The position numbers and the translations under genes were made by a program. From NCBI GenBank assembly GCA_934668765.1, contig CAKUOH010000003.1:49211-113210 (forward strand): a DNA stretch of 64,000 nt. The letters are read 5' to 3'. This document shows, piece after piece, positions 53,876 to 63,289 of the stretch (the stretch's first letter is position 1; each line of letters begins with the position of its first letter). The notes under the pieces were generated by a model. The model did no database searches. It saw only the letters and a list, made by a program, of their open reading frames with translations, and had not been told where the DNA came from. The stretch is from an uncultured Helicobacteraceae bacterium (GTDB taxonomy: Bacteria; Campylobacterota; Campylobacteria; Campylobacterales; Helicobacteraceae).

Positions 53876-56317
53876 TTACTTTATCCTTTTTGCGCTCTGA
53901 ATCTGCGCGAATCTTGCGCCATTAAAAGCACTAATCGCATTTTCAATCTGTGGCGAAATCGCAAAAAAATCGCCATCCATTTCAAAGTCAATGTAGATTT
54001 TTGCGCAAATCTCTGTGCCATTTATTTCTAGTGCGACTTCATCGCCGATTTTTGCGCCCATATTTAACGCCAAATCCTGCATTTTTGCTTTGGAGACATA
54101 AATACCAAAAGGCGTAGTAAATTGCTTACAATACCTTGTGTATGGGTAAAAGTGTGGCGTAATGTCGCGTAAATACGCAATAGACGCATTTGTCTCTTTG
54201 GCACTTTCGCGGGATTCTGCGCAATCAAGCACTCGATGAACCTCTAGTTCTATCTCGTGCTTTCGTGCTTGAAAGCCCACGAAATTATCCAAAGATACTT
54301 CCGCACTGTCGCTGACTGTTTTATCGTTGCCAAACTTGCGCTCTAATATTTTCCCACGCATATCCGCCCCGCTATTATCATAAAAATTTGGCAGATTCGG
54401 CATAGAAAAATCGCACTCTAAATTTAGCGATTTACAAAGCGATTCAAGATATTTTGGCGCAGAAAATAGCGCATTTATCGGCAAAAGGCGATTATCTATA
54501 TTTACAATGCTATCATTTATCGCACTAAAATAGGGCAAAACAAAGTCCGCATTTACGCTATCAAAGCTAAATTCGCCCTTTGTGCGCCACCCGATAATCG
54601 CGCCATTAGATTTGCTAGATTCGCACAAATCGTCCAAAGATTGCGCCGAATCTAACGACAAATTCATATAAATCCCATTTGCATTACTGCTTGGCGGATT
54701 TAGCATTAGATTGATTTTGCCCTGTTTTGCTAGATTTGCCAAAAGATTCGCTAGATATGGCGCGTTTTTATTGCTATAAAAATCACTGCCGATAATTAGC
54801 AAAGGCACGGCAGATTCAAGCATTTTTTGTAACTCCAAAAATTTTTCATATTCCAAGCCACATTTTGCAAAAATCTCGTAATACTCACGCTTTTGCATTT
54901 TCGCAACTTCTTTTGTCTCGCCATTTTCATCTTTAATCTGCTCTTTTATTTCAAAATCCACCGCAATTTTAGGCAAATCCGCCAAAATCTTTGAATCCAA
55001 AATCCCGCAAATCGCCAAAATCACGGCGGATTCTGCATTTGGCAAATGAATTATCTCTAAAAATTTCTTGCTTAAATTTGAAAGCAAATTATCGCGCATC
55101 GCACTTGCAAACACAAAGGCGCAGTCTTTTTGCATTTTTAGAGTGTTATTGATTTTATAGCGCACTAGCGGATTTTCGTATTTTGGATTCCCGCTTACTG
55201 CAATAATTAGCTTATGTGCGGAAAACGATTCAAGCGTAGCACGGGGCGAATCACCTAAAATATCCAAAATCTTAAAGTAATTTTCTAATTCCTTATTTAT
55301 GAGTTTCACGCCAAAATGCTCTTTTAGTTTTTGCAAAAACTTCGCTTCGTTATTAGTGGTGTTTCCGCCCACTTTGATTGCCTTTGCGTTGCAAATCGCA
55401 TTTGTCGCACGGCACAAAGATTTATCGCTCAAATCTACGGACGATTCGCACAAATCTAATTCCTGCCCAAATCGCCCACCAGCACAAATGGGATTAAAAT
55501 TAAAATCATTTGTTACGCGATAAAGGCGCATTTGATTTTTAGCGTCCTTTTTGCCCTCTAATACGATTTTGCACCCAGCGGGGCAGAGATTGCAAGTGCT
55601 ATCCACTTTTTGTAATTCCCACGCATTTGTGGTGTATTGAAAAGATTTCACGCCAAGCGCACCCACAGGGCAGACACTAACGCATTCCACGCAGTCATTG
55701 CAGGGATTTTCGCCGATAAATCCTATCACGCCTTTTTGAGTGCGATTCCACACGCTAAAAGCGTCCTTTGGCATTTTTTCTTTCCACTTTGCTGAATCTA
55801 GCTGTGGGATTGAATCGCTTTTTACCACTTTTAGATTCGCCTCGCCCAAATTATCCTTACACGCCGTTACGCACCGCTCACAAAGGATACAAAGGCTAGG
55901 GTCATACTTCACTTGCCCCCAAGAGTCGTGCTTTTTAAGCGAATCTGCCACAAAATAGCTTTGATTATCCACGCCAAATAAAAGCGTAAAGTCCTGCAAC
56001 TCACACTCGCCACTTTTATCGCACACACCGCATTCTAGCGGATGATTCACACAATAGCTTTGCATTATCGCTTTGCGTTCAAGCATTATTTCAGGCGTGT
56101 TTGTAACAACGCTCATTCCGTCTTTAACCTTGACATTGCAAGAATACACGCGCTTTTCATCTATCTCAACCATACATAGCTTACACGCCAAAGTCGGCGA
56201 ACAGCCACTGAGATAGCAAATCGCGGGGATAAAAATGCCATTTGCCCTAGCGACATTTAGCAAATATTCGTCCTCGTTTGCGTGAATCTTAATGCCATTT
56301 ATGGTAATTTCTGCCAT
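53876..56317 (-). CDS. nuoG: Complex I subunit NuoG
   Basis: 813 residues. Fe-S ligands in order: [2Fe-2S] CYLSGCSP...CKLC...C, then HPLECGVCDKSGECELQ, CILCERCVTACK and CNDCVECVSVCP, followed by a degenerate molybdopterin-type domain. In this group NuoG receives electrons without NuoE/NuoF. Preceded by the NuoF-position gene. Confidence 0.95.
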   Translation of the reverse strand: MAEITINGIKIHANEDEYLLNVARANGIFIPAICYLSGCSPTLACKLCMVEIDEKRVYSCNVKVKDGMSVVTNTPEIMLERKAIMQSYCVNHPLECGVCDKSGECELQDFTLLFGVDNQSYFVADSLKKHDSWGQVKYDPSLCILCERCVTACKDNLGEANLKVVKSDSIPQLDSAKWKEKMPKDAFSVWNRTQKGVIGFIGENPCNDCVECVSVCPVGALGVKSFQYTTNAWELQKVDSTCNLCPAGCKIVLEGKKDAKNQMRLYRVTNDFNFNPICAGGRFGQELDLCESSVDLSDKSLCRATNAICNAKAIKVGGNTTNNEAKFLQKLKEHFGVKLINKELENYFKILDILGDSPRATLESFSAHKLIIAVSGNPKYENPLVRYKINNTLKMQKDCAFVFASAMRDNLLSNLSKKFLEIIHLPNAESAVILAICGILDSKILADLPKIAVDFEIKEQIKDENGETKEVAKMQKREYYEIFAKCGLEYEKFLELQKMLESAVPLLIIGSDFYSNKNAPYLANLLANLAKQGKINLMLNPPSSNANGIYMNLSLDSAQSLDDLCESSKSNGAIIGWRTKGEFSFDSVNADFVLPYFSAINDSIVNIDNRLLPINALFSAPKYLESLCKSLNLECDFSMPNLPNFYDNSGADMRGKILERKFGNDKTVSDSAEVSLDNFVGFQARKHEIELEVHRVLDCAESRESAKETNASIAYLRDITPHFYPYTRYCKQFTTPFGIYVSKAKMQDLALNMGAKIGDEVALEINGTEICAKIYIDFEMDGDFFAISPQIENAISAFNGARFAQIQSAKRIK

Positions 56318-56318
56318 T

Positions 56319-57080
56319 TTACGCCCTTTGAATTGCTATATTTTTAAATGGGTAGCTTTTGGATTCTAACCGCACACCGCTTAAAATGCCGATGATTCCG
56401 CTAAATTTTTCATCTAATTTGCAAATAGCGCAAATCTCTTGTGAATCTAGCGCAAATCTAATCTCTTGTTTATCGCCCAAATGCCACGCACGAGCAAATT
56501 CGCGTGAGATTTTTAGCGTGGGATTCGCGCCTAAATCGCGTGAATCTTGCTTTAAATCTTCGCTTACTTTGTTTAAATCTTGCGCTACAAAAATCACGCA
56601 ACCATTATGCTCTGGCAAATTTGCCAAAGATTCAAGCGCAAAGTCCTGTGGCAAGGATTCACATAACACTTCAAATTTAGAGTGCGATTTTAGGGCGGAG
56701 AGCATATTTAAAATACTATTTTTTCTTGCGTGGTGCGTAATATCTTCGCCCACAATAAGCAGTGGTTTTTTGCGTGTGAAAATTTGATTTTTTAGCTCCG
56801 CTAATTCCTCTTCGCTGACATTTGATTCCGCACTCAAATAGCCGTAATCAAGGGATTTTATAAAGCTATCTAGCTTTGAATCTGCGCCCTTATCGGCAAA
56901 TTCATATAGCAATAACGCCACTACTCCCTCTTCTGTGCCGACTTCATAGCGCACATAAAAATCGCATTCGCAATCCAAAAATGGATAAAAGCACACATCA
57001 CATTTTGACAATATCGCAGGATTGTAAAAGCCGAGCGTTACGATAAAATCATAGTTTTTTAGCGTGGATTTGCTAATCAT
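56319..57080 (-). CDS. NuoF-position protein (HP1265-like), not a NuoF homologue
   Basis: 253 residues, no FMN/NADH-binding or Cys4 cluster motif of NuoF. It has DVCFYPFLDCECDFYVRYEV and LLIVGEDITHHARKN, somewhat reminiscent of NuoG's molybdopterin fold. It fills the nuoF place between the 113-residue gene and nuoG as HP1265 and Cj1574c do. In C. jejuni published work ties the equivalents to flavodoxin as electron donor. Overlaps its upstream neighbour by four bases. Confidence 0.85.
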   Translation of the reverse strand: MISKSTLKNYDFIVTLGFYNPAILSKCDVCFYPFLDCECDFYVRYEVGTEEGVVALLLYEFADKGADSKLDSFIKSLDYGYLSAESNVSEEELAELKNQIFTRKKPLLIVGEDITHHARKNSILNMLSALKSHSKFEVLCESLPQDFALESLANLPEHNGCVIFVAQDLNKVSEDLKQDSRDLGANPTLKISREFARAWHLGDKQEIRFALDSQEICAICKLDEKFSGIIGILSGVRLESKSYPFKNIAIQRA

Positions 57081-57418
57081 TTGTCGCTCACTTTTTCATT
57101 GCAAGATTCTACGCTTTGCGTGGAATCGTGGCAATTTATATTTGAATCGTGGATTGCTTTATTTGCCTTGCTTTCTTGCAATGACGAATCTTTTGTTTTT
57201 TTTACCACTATCGTCCAATCCACTTCATTAAATCGCAAGGAATTCATAAGTGTCCAGCCATTTTGCGCCACTAAATTTGCACTTTTTTCAACGCCACTAA
57301 AATCGCCCACTTCAAAAAGAAAAATCCCCACTTCGCCGTTTTTTAGCTCACGCTCCACAATCTCACACATTCGCACATCAAATGCCGCGCCCAAATGCCG
57401 TAAATCAAACCGCTTCAT
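57077..57418 (-). CDS. NuoE-position protein (HP1264-like) with repeat-coded tail
   Basis: 113 residues; H. pylori's is ~76. Core ([17 protein letters not shown]...[13 protein letters not shown]) ends near residue 72. The remaining ~40 residues come partly from a TCATTGCAAG-type repeat (57150-57186), read [12 protein letters not shown]. No thioredoxin-like [2Fe-2S] motif of NuoE. Overlaps nuoD by four bases. Confidence 0.85.
   Translation of the reverse strand: MKRFDLRHLGAAFDVRMCEIVERELKNGEVGIFLFEVGDFSGVEKSANLVAQNGWTLMNSLRFNEVDWTIVVKKTKDSSLQESKANKAIHDSNINCHDSTQSVESCNEKVSDK
57150..57186. repeat. TCATTGC-type repeat in the NuoE-position gene
   Basis: GGATTGCTTTATTTGCC...TTGCAATGA on the plus strand. 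Closely matches the repeat in hypF at the protein level (S-x-x-E-S-K-A-N). Confidence 0.8.
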
Positions 57419-58644
57419 CTATCTACTTCGCCAAAGATGATATTTGTCGAGCCGATAATGGTAACGACATCAGCAAGATAATGTCCGGGCAATAAATCCT
57501 GTAACACTCCGCAGTGATAAAAGCTTGGCGCACGGACTTTTAGGCGATATGGATATGGTTCGCCGACTGAATTTATAAAAAAGCCAAGTTCGCCTTTGGG
57601 TGATTCGGTGGGCGCATAAGATTCGCCTTTGGGTGGGCGCATACCCTGCGTGGTTAGCACAAAATGCTGCATTAGTGAGTAATTTTGCGTCATAATCTGC
57701 TCTTTTGGCGCAGAAATGTATTCTGGCGCGTCTGCCATAATATCTTTTGGCGATTTTGGATACATTGCAATAAGCTGACGCAAAATGTGGGCAGACTGCC
57801 TAATCTCTTCCATATATAGCAAATATCGCGCATAGCAGTCGCCATCATTTGCATAAGGCACATCAAAATCTAACTCGCCATATAGTTCATAAGGCTCTTC
57901 TTTGCGAATATCCCATTTAAAGCCACTTGCACGAAGCATAACGCCACTTAATGCCCATTTTTTAGCAAGCTCAGGGCTGATTTTACCGACATTTTCTAGT
58001 CTTGCCCTCCAAATGCGATTTTTTTCTAGTAGATTTTCGATGCGCCCGATTTCTTTTGGCAGTCTATCCAAAAACGCACCCAAATTTTCGCACCAATTTT
58101 GTGGCAAATCAAGTGGCACACCGCCGATTCGCAAACTTGAATGCGTGAGTCTTGCCCCACAATAATCCTCCATTAAATCCAATCCATATTCGCGCTCTTT
58201 GAATCCATAGAGCATTATGGAGAGTGCGCCCACATCCATCCCGTGAATGGATATGAAAAAAATATGTGAAATTATGCGATTTAGCTCTAATAGCATTGTG
58301 CGGATTATTTGCGCGCGGAGCGGGATTTGTAGTCCTAGCAATTTTTCCACACTTGCGCAAAAGGCATAGTTATTTGAAGTAGCGTTAATATAGTCCATTC
58401 TATCTGTGGTAGGCAAAAACTCGTTGTAAATCATATTTTCTGCCATTTTTTCCATACCGCGATGAAGATACCCAATATCTGGCGTAGCTTTGGTAATCAT
58501 CTCGCCATCTAGTTCTAAAATAAGTCGTAACTGCCCGTGCGCTGATGGATGCTGGGGACCAAAATTTAAAATCATCTTATCATCATCGCGCTCAAAGATG
58601 ATATTTTCAAATTGCGGTTTTAGCTTTGTGTAAATTTGCTTCAT
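57415..58644 (-). CDS. nuoD: Complex I subunit NuoD
   Basis: 409 residues. [14 protein letters not shown] at ~27 and [14 protein letters not shown] at ~57 are the NuoD blocks that shape the quinone pocket. Follows nuoC directly (next base). Confidence 0.97.
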   Translation of the reverse strand: MKQIYTKLKPQFENIIFERDDDKMILNFGPQHPSAHGQLRLILELDGEMITKATPDIGYLHRGMEKMAENMIYNEFLPTTDRMDYINATSNNYAFCASVEKLLGLQIPLRAQIIRTMLLELNRIISHIFFISIHGMDVGALSIMLYGFKEREYGLDLMEDYCGARLTHSSLRIGGVPLDLPQNWCENLGAFLDRLPKEIGRIENLLEKNRIWRARLENVGKISPELAKKWALSGVMLRASGFKWDIRKEEPYELYGELDFDVPYANDGDCYARYLLYMEEIRQSAHILRQLIAMYPKSPKDIMADAPEYISAPKEQIMTQNYSLMQHFVLTTQGMRPPKGESYAPTESPKGELGFFINSVGEPYPYRLKVRAPSFYHCGVLQDLLPGHYLADVVTIIGSTNIIFGEVDR

Positions 58645-59418
58645 CTATCGCCTTTTGTCTAATTGCTTTTGTTGTTTGCTATCAAATTTTGTAACGACAA
58701 ATACGCCTTTTTCCTCTTGATAGCGAATCTCAGTGGGCAAATCTTTTGCTGTATCCTTTGGATTCGCACCCTTTGGCACTTCAAAGCCAATATGCGCGAA
58801 ATTCATAGTATCATTTTCATCGACAAATGCCGAATCGCGCTGTTCTGCGCCCACTTTGTCGCGGTATTCTCTGCCAAAAATCTTATCGATTTCATACCAT
58901 TGCGCATCCTCATCGCCCTGCAATGGATAATCCTTGCGCAGTGGATGTCCGCTCCAATCATCTGGCATCAAAAGCCGTTTTAGATTCGGGTGATTTAAAA
59001 AGCGAATCCCAAACATATCATAAGCCTCCCTCTCGCACCAAAGGGCATTACGATAAATGTGGGCGCAGGAATCAATCTCTTTTGCAGTGATAGTTTTCAC
59101 ACGCACACGAGTGATTCGCTCCATTGATAAAAGCTGATAAAATAGCTCAAATCTATCATCAGGCAAATGAATCGCACTCATTTCGCTCAACACATCAAAG
59201 CCATAATCATAGCAAATCCCTAACGCCTCCAAAATATCGCTCTTCTCTACGCACACGACTAAATCGCCTAGCTCGATGAATGAATCCAGCACCTTTATGC
59301 GGTTTTCAAGCATTGCCAAAATGCCATCAAACTTCGTGCCTTTCGCACTAACTTTTGGCGTCTCGCGTGGAATCTCAAAGCGATTTTTATGATAGACTTT
59401 TTTTTGCATATCAATCAT
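58645..59418 (-). CDS. nuoC: Complex I subunit NuoC
   Basis: About 257 residues; start at 59418 preferred for AAAGG nine bases upstream. ERFFLFYQLLSM-type and ALWCEREAYDMFGIRFLNHPNLKRLLMP (~130-160, quoted in part) signatures are present: EREAYDMFGI, and RLLMPDDWSGHPLRKDYP. Peripheral-arm subunit beside NuoD. Confidence 0.95.
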   Translation of the reverse strand: MIDMQKKVYHKNRFEIPRETPKVSAKGTKFDGILAMLENRIKVLDSFIELGDLVVCVEKSDILEALGICYDYGFDVLSEMSAIHLPDDRFELFYQLLSMERITRVRVKTITAKEIDSCAHIYRNALWCEREAYDMFGIRFLNHPNLKRLLMPDDWSGHPLRKDYPLQGDEDAQWYEIDKIFGREYRDKVGAEQRDSAFVDENDTMNFAHIGFEVPKGANPKDTAKDLPTEIRYQEEKGVFVVTKFDSKQQKQLDKRR

Positions 59419-59446
59419 TATTTTACGCCTTTGCATTGCTCTGCCT

Positions 59447-59926
59447 TTAAATCATTCGCTTGGGAGCTAGATTCGGAGCTGCTTTGGTGCTACGAATCTT
59501 TTGTTGCAACACCATAATAGCATATTGCAAAGTCTCAGGGCGTGGAGCGCAGCCCGGCAGGTAAATATCCACAGGGATAATCCTATCAACGCCCTGCACT
59601 GTGGCATAAGTATTAAACATACCGCCAGTATTTGCGCAACTACCCATAGAAATCACCCATTTTGGTTCGGGCATTTGGTCATACAATCTCCGCACAAATT
59701 CCGCGTGTTTTTTCGTAACCGTCCCCGCTACAATCATCAAATCACTCTGCCTAGGGCTTGCGCGGAAAATCGTGCCAAATCTATCCAAATCATAGCGCGA
59801 ACCACCCGCTGCCATCATTTCAATCGCACAGCACGCCAAACCATAAGTCATTCCCCAAAGCGAGTTGCTAGTCGCCCAATTTACCACTTTATCAAGTTTT
59901 GTCAATGCTATTTGAGACTCTGCCAT
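59447..59926 (-). CDS. nuoB: Complex I subunit NuoB
   Basis: About 159 residues from ATG at 59926 (AGGGGG upstream). Cluster N2 ligands: tandem CC in LACCAIEMM (~30), GSCANTGG (~98) and PGCAPRPE (~129). Overlaps nuoA's end by 19 bases. Confidence 0.96.
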   Translation of the reverse strand: MAESQIALTKLDKVVNWATSNSLWGMTYGLACCAIEMMAAGGSRYDLDRFGTIFRASPRQSDLMIVAGTVTKKHAEFVRRLYDQMPEPKWVISMGSCANTGGMFNTYATVQGVDRIIPVDIYLPGCAPRPETLQYAIMVLQQKIRSTKAAPNLAPKRMI

Positions 59927-60297
59927 AGCAATGCCCCCTTTCTCCACGCATAAATAAAGCCGATAAGCAAAAGCGTGATAAATAAAATCATCTCCACAAA
60001 GCCAAATAACCCTAATGCTTTAAAATTCACCGCCCACGGAAACATAAAGATAATCTCCACATCAAAGAGTATAAAAAGTAGCGCGATTAGGTAATAGTGC
60101 GTGGAAATGCGGTTTTGCTGCCTATTTGGAATGACGCCACATTCATAACTACTCACTTTTAGCTTTTCACGGGATTTGGAAGCGATTTTATTGCTTAAAA
60201 TTCGCTGAATCCATAGCGTAACACCAAACGCCCCAAATGTTATCACAAATAGCATAAACGCCCCAAAATACGGATATGCGAATGTCGAATGCGTCAT
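59908..60297 (-). CDS. nuoA: Complex I subunit NuoA
   Basis: About 129 residues from ATG at 60297 (AGGGAGAG upstream); the longer frame to 60363 has no ribosome site. Three helices, loop [13 protein letters not shown] and [13 protein letters not shown] with conserved acidic residues. First gene of the leftward nuo operon. Confidence 0.95.
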   Translation of the reverse strand: MTHSTFAYPYFGAFMLFVITFGAFGVTLWIQRILSNKIASKSREKLKVSSYECGVIPNRQQNRISTHYYLIALLFILFDVEIIFMFPWAVNFKALGLFGFVEMILFITLLLIGFIYAWRKGALLWQSLK

Positions 60298-60673
60298 CTC
60301 TCTCCCTTTTTCTTTTTTTGCTTTTTGCGCGAATCTTGCGGATAAAATAGATTCACACTGCAAATAAAGCGCGATTCTAAAATAAATAAACTTAAATATA
60401 AATTTTTGCGGTTTTTAAGATTTGATGGCGCAGTGCGTGAATTGTAGCGCATTTGTAGCAAATCTTGCGTGAATCAAAAAATCTAATAATGTGATTTTTT
60501 GAAACAAATTTGGAGGAATCGCACTATAATCATTGCGAGTTTTGATTGCAAACACTACATTTACGCAACCAAGTTCGCCTTATTTATAATATTTCGCCCA
60601 TTTTTACAGTGCAGATTTTAGCCGATTTGGGAATATTATTTGCTTAAAAATCGCATAGATTTAAGGAGAAATT
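60298..60673. promoter_or_regulatory. Divergent promoter region nuo / flgL
   Basis: On the plus strand consensus TATAAT boxes lie at 60525-60530 and 60585-60590, and a sigma-28-like GCCGATTT at 60621-60628 (TTTTAGCCGATTT, as before the gene at 16596), with only a poor -35. An AAGGAG ribosome site (60662-60667) serves flgL. The nuo side is A/T-rich without a clear box. Confidence 0.5.
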
Positions 60674-63226
60674 ATGCGCGTAACCTTTGGCACGAAGTAT
60701 AATCAAATGGATTATTACCAAAATACATTACAAAATCGTTTGCAGGACGCAAATACCAAAATCGCTTCAGGGCTAAAAATCAAATACGGCTATGAAGATT
60801 CAAGCGTTTTTAATCAAAATCTAAAAATGGAATACGACATTCATTCGCTAAATCAATCCATAGACATCGCCAATGACGCTAATACGCACACGCTTCACAC
60901 GGATAAAAGTTTGGGCGAAATCTCAAAAACGCTAGATGAATTTAAAGTCAAGCTAATTCACGCGGCAAATGACATTCACTCGCCCACTTCGCGTGGCGCA
61001 CTTGCAAATGACTTGCAAACACTGCGCAATCATATCCTTGCTATTGCAAATACTTCCGTAGGTGGCGAGTATATTTTCGCGGGGAGCAATATCAAAGTAA
61101 AGCCATTCAAAGATGATGGCACTTACACAGGCAATAATGAAAAATTGCAAGCACTTATCGCCCCAGAAGTCAAAAGCGCGTATAATCTTAACGGCATCGA
61201 GCTTTTTCATAGCAGAGATTTAGATAGATACAAAAGCATTACAGCAAATATTCAAAGGCTAAATCAAAGCAAACTTCACCCAGACATTATGGATAAACTA
61301 AATAAAACGCAAGTGCCAAGCGAAGTTTTTATCACCGAAGAGGATACTTTGCGCGATTTAATCGGCGATAATGACAATGACACGACAAATGACGAAAAGG
61401 CATTTTTTTACTTGCGCGGTAAACGCCCTGATGGGACTAGCTTTAAGGCGAAATTTGCCTTTGATGTAGCTTACAACAATCCGCAGTCCGCCACGCGCGT
61501 AAGCGACTTGCTCCGCAAAATAGGCGAAGCTTACGGCAACACTTCGCAAAATCAAGTAGTAGATGTCAAGCTAAATAAATGGGGACAGATTGAGATTACC
61601 GAGACAAAGCCGGGTGGCTCAAATATCGACTTTCATTTGATTGCAGCAAATGCTGATGTAAATGATGTAAATGAATTGCACCAAATTGGAGCGCGGGTAA
61701 CGAGCTTTCAAAAAAGCGCGTTTTTAGGGGATTTTTCACTCTCACGGATTCACGGAATCAAAAATAATTATGACGCAAGATACACGACTTTGGGCGTGGA
61801 GTTTGTTACAAATGATAATCAATACGCCAACAAGGCAACGCAATTAAGCGAGATTTTTGGCGTGGAAGCGAATCGAATCGAAATAAGCGGAATGCTACCA
61901 AATGCGCCAAGCGGTGCGGTGCAGGATTTTGCGATAGAGCCATTTTATGTGGATATTGCAAATAATACGGTGCAGGATTTGTTAAACGCGATAAAGACGC
62001 GATTTGGCGGGGATTTGATAGTGGAGATTAGCAATGGCAAAATAAATATCATTGATAATAATGTGGGCTCTTTGGAGCACGACCAAAAAGAGCCACCTTT
62101 TAATGGACCTAGTGGCTTTGCGATTACTATGCGGACGCTTGATTCGCAGGGCAATGAAAGAAATGCGATTCGCAATAGTTTTCAAACAAACTATGACAAA
62201 ACGGCTTTCACACACAAAGGCTCTTCACTTCTCTCAAATATCTCACAGATTCACGCTACAAGTGGAGAATACGCAAATGATTCGACAAAATTAAGCGAAG
62301 TAGCAAATAAAGATTTAAATGGCGAAAAATACATTATAAAGCTAAAAGACCACAATGGAATCGATGTCGAAGCTGCCATAGAGCTAGGCGCGGAAGGCTC
62401 ATATTTGCTTTTGCCAAATCGCAATAGTGGCGCGGGGGATTATCGAATCCCGCTTTATAATCCGCACGACAGACCGCCAGCCATTAGCATTACAGATGGC
62501 AATAGCGTAACATTTCGGCAGATTATGGATGCAATGAGTATTGCGCTAAATTATAGCAATCCCGAAGTGCAGCGATTTATCGATGCGCAGGGCAATAGCA
62601 CTGATGGCGTAAGCGAGAGTGGCAAAAAGGCTTACGAGCAACTAGTAGAGATAGCAAATCGCAATGTGAGCGTGTTTTTAAATAATGACGGGCAGATTGA
62701 GATTCAAGATAAAATCCGCTCATTAAGCAAAATGAGTTTTATGATGTATAGCGCAAATAGCGATAATTTTAGCGCGGAAGCGATAGAAAATGGTGCGCCG
62801 AGTTTGACTTTTAACGCAAACAACGCACTTACGATTGATAGAGCGCATATTAGCTTTTTTAAGCAACTAGATGAGATGATAGAAGCAGTGCGGAAAGGAA
62901 TCTACCGCCCTGACGCACTTGGGGATAATTATAATGCAGATTTGCGCAATTTAGGCATTCAAAATGCGCTCACGCGTTTTGACCACCTAAAAGACCACAT
63001 TGAGAAAAATATCGCGCTAAATGGGAGCTATGGCAGGGTTTTTGAAAATAGCATTAGACGCAATGAAGTGCTAAAAGTGCAGATTGAATCCATAAAGAGC
63101 GACACAATCGGCACGGATTTGGCAGAGACCTACAATCGATTCGCACAGCTTACAAATAACTATAACGCCGTCCTTGCTTCTACAAGCAAGGTAAATCAAA
63201 TGTCGCTAGTGGATTATTTGAGATAA
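60674..63226 (+). CDS. flgL: Flagellar hook-associated protein 3 FlgL
   Basis: 850 residues, close to the ~830 of H. pylori FlgL. N-terminal D0/D1 helices (MRVTFGTKYNQMDYYQNTLQ, NRLQDANTKIASGLKI) and C-terminal helices (AETYNRFAQLTNNYNAVLAS) are flagellin-like; the long middle is the surface domain found in Helicobacter. Forms the junction between hook and filament. Monocistronic here. A G/C-rich hairpin (GGGGC TTTT GCCCC, 63267-63280) follows, with no T-tract on this strand. Confidence 0.96.
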   Translation: MRVTFGTKYNQMDYYQNTLQNRLQDANTKIASGLKIKYGYEDSSVFNQNLKMEYDIHSLNQSIDIANDANTHTLHTDKSLGEISKTLDEFKVKLIHAANDIHSPTSRGALANDLQTLRNHILAIANTSVGGEYIFAGSNIKVKPFKDDGTYTGNNEKLQALIAPEVKSAYNLNGIELFHSRDLDRYKSITANIQRLNQSKLHPDIMDKLNKTQVPSEVFITEEDTLRDLIGDNDNDTTNDEKAFFYLRGKRPDGTSFKAKFAFDVAYNNPQSATRVSDLLRKIGEAYGNTSQNQVVDVKLNKWGQIEITETKPGGSNIDFHLIAANADVNDVNELHQIGARVTSFQKSAFLGDFSLSRIHGIKNNYDARYTTLGVEFVTNDNQYANKATQLSEIFGVEANRIEISGMLPNAPSGAVQDFAIEPFYVDIANNTVQDLLNAIKTRFGGDLIVEISNGKINIIDNNVGSLEHDQKEPPFNGPSGFAITMRTLDSQGNERNAIRNSFQTNYDKTAFTHKGSSLLSNISQIHATSGEYANDSTKLSEVANKDLNGEKYIIKLKDHNGIDVEAAIELGAEGSYLLLPNRNSGAGDYRIPLYNPHDRPPAISITDGNSVTFRQIMDAMSIALNYSNPEVQRFIDAQGNSTDGVSESGKKAYEQLVEIANRNVSVFLNNDGQIEIQDKIRSLSKMSFMMYSANSDNFSAEAIENGAPSLTFNANNALTIDRAHISFFKQLDEMIEAVRKGIYRPDALGDNYNADLRNLGIQNALTRFDHLKDHIEKNIALNGSYGRVFENSIRRNEVLKVQIESIKSDTIGTDLAETYNRFAQLTNNYNAVLASTSKVNQMSLVDYLR

Positions 63227-63289
63227 GCGTAGAAATAGTTTTAGATAGCCATTTACATTATAAAAAGGGGCTTTTGCCCCCTTCTAGCT

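Noticed and set aside
63267..63280. Terminator of flgL
   Set aside because: The GGGGC-TTTT-GCCCC hairpin has a T-rich side only on the minus strand, so it is not a convincing terminator for flgL.
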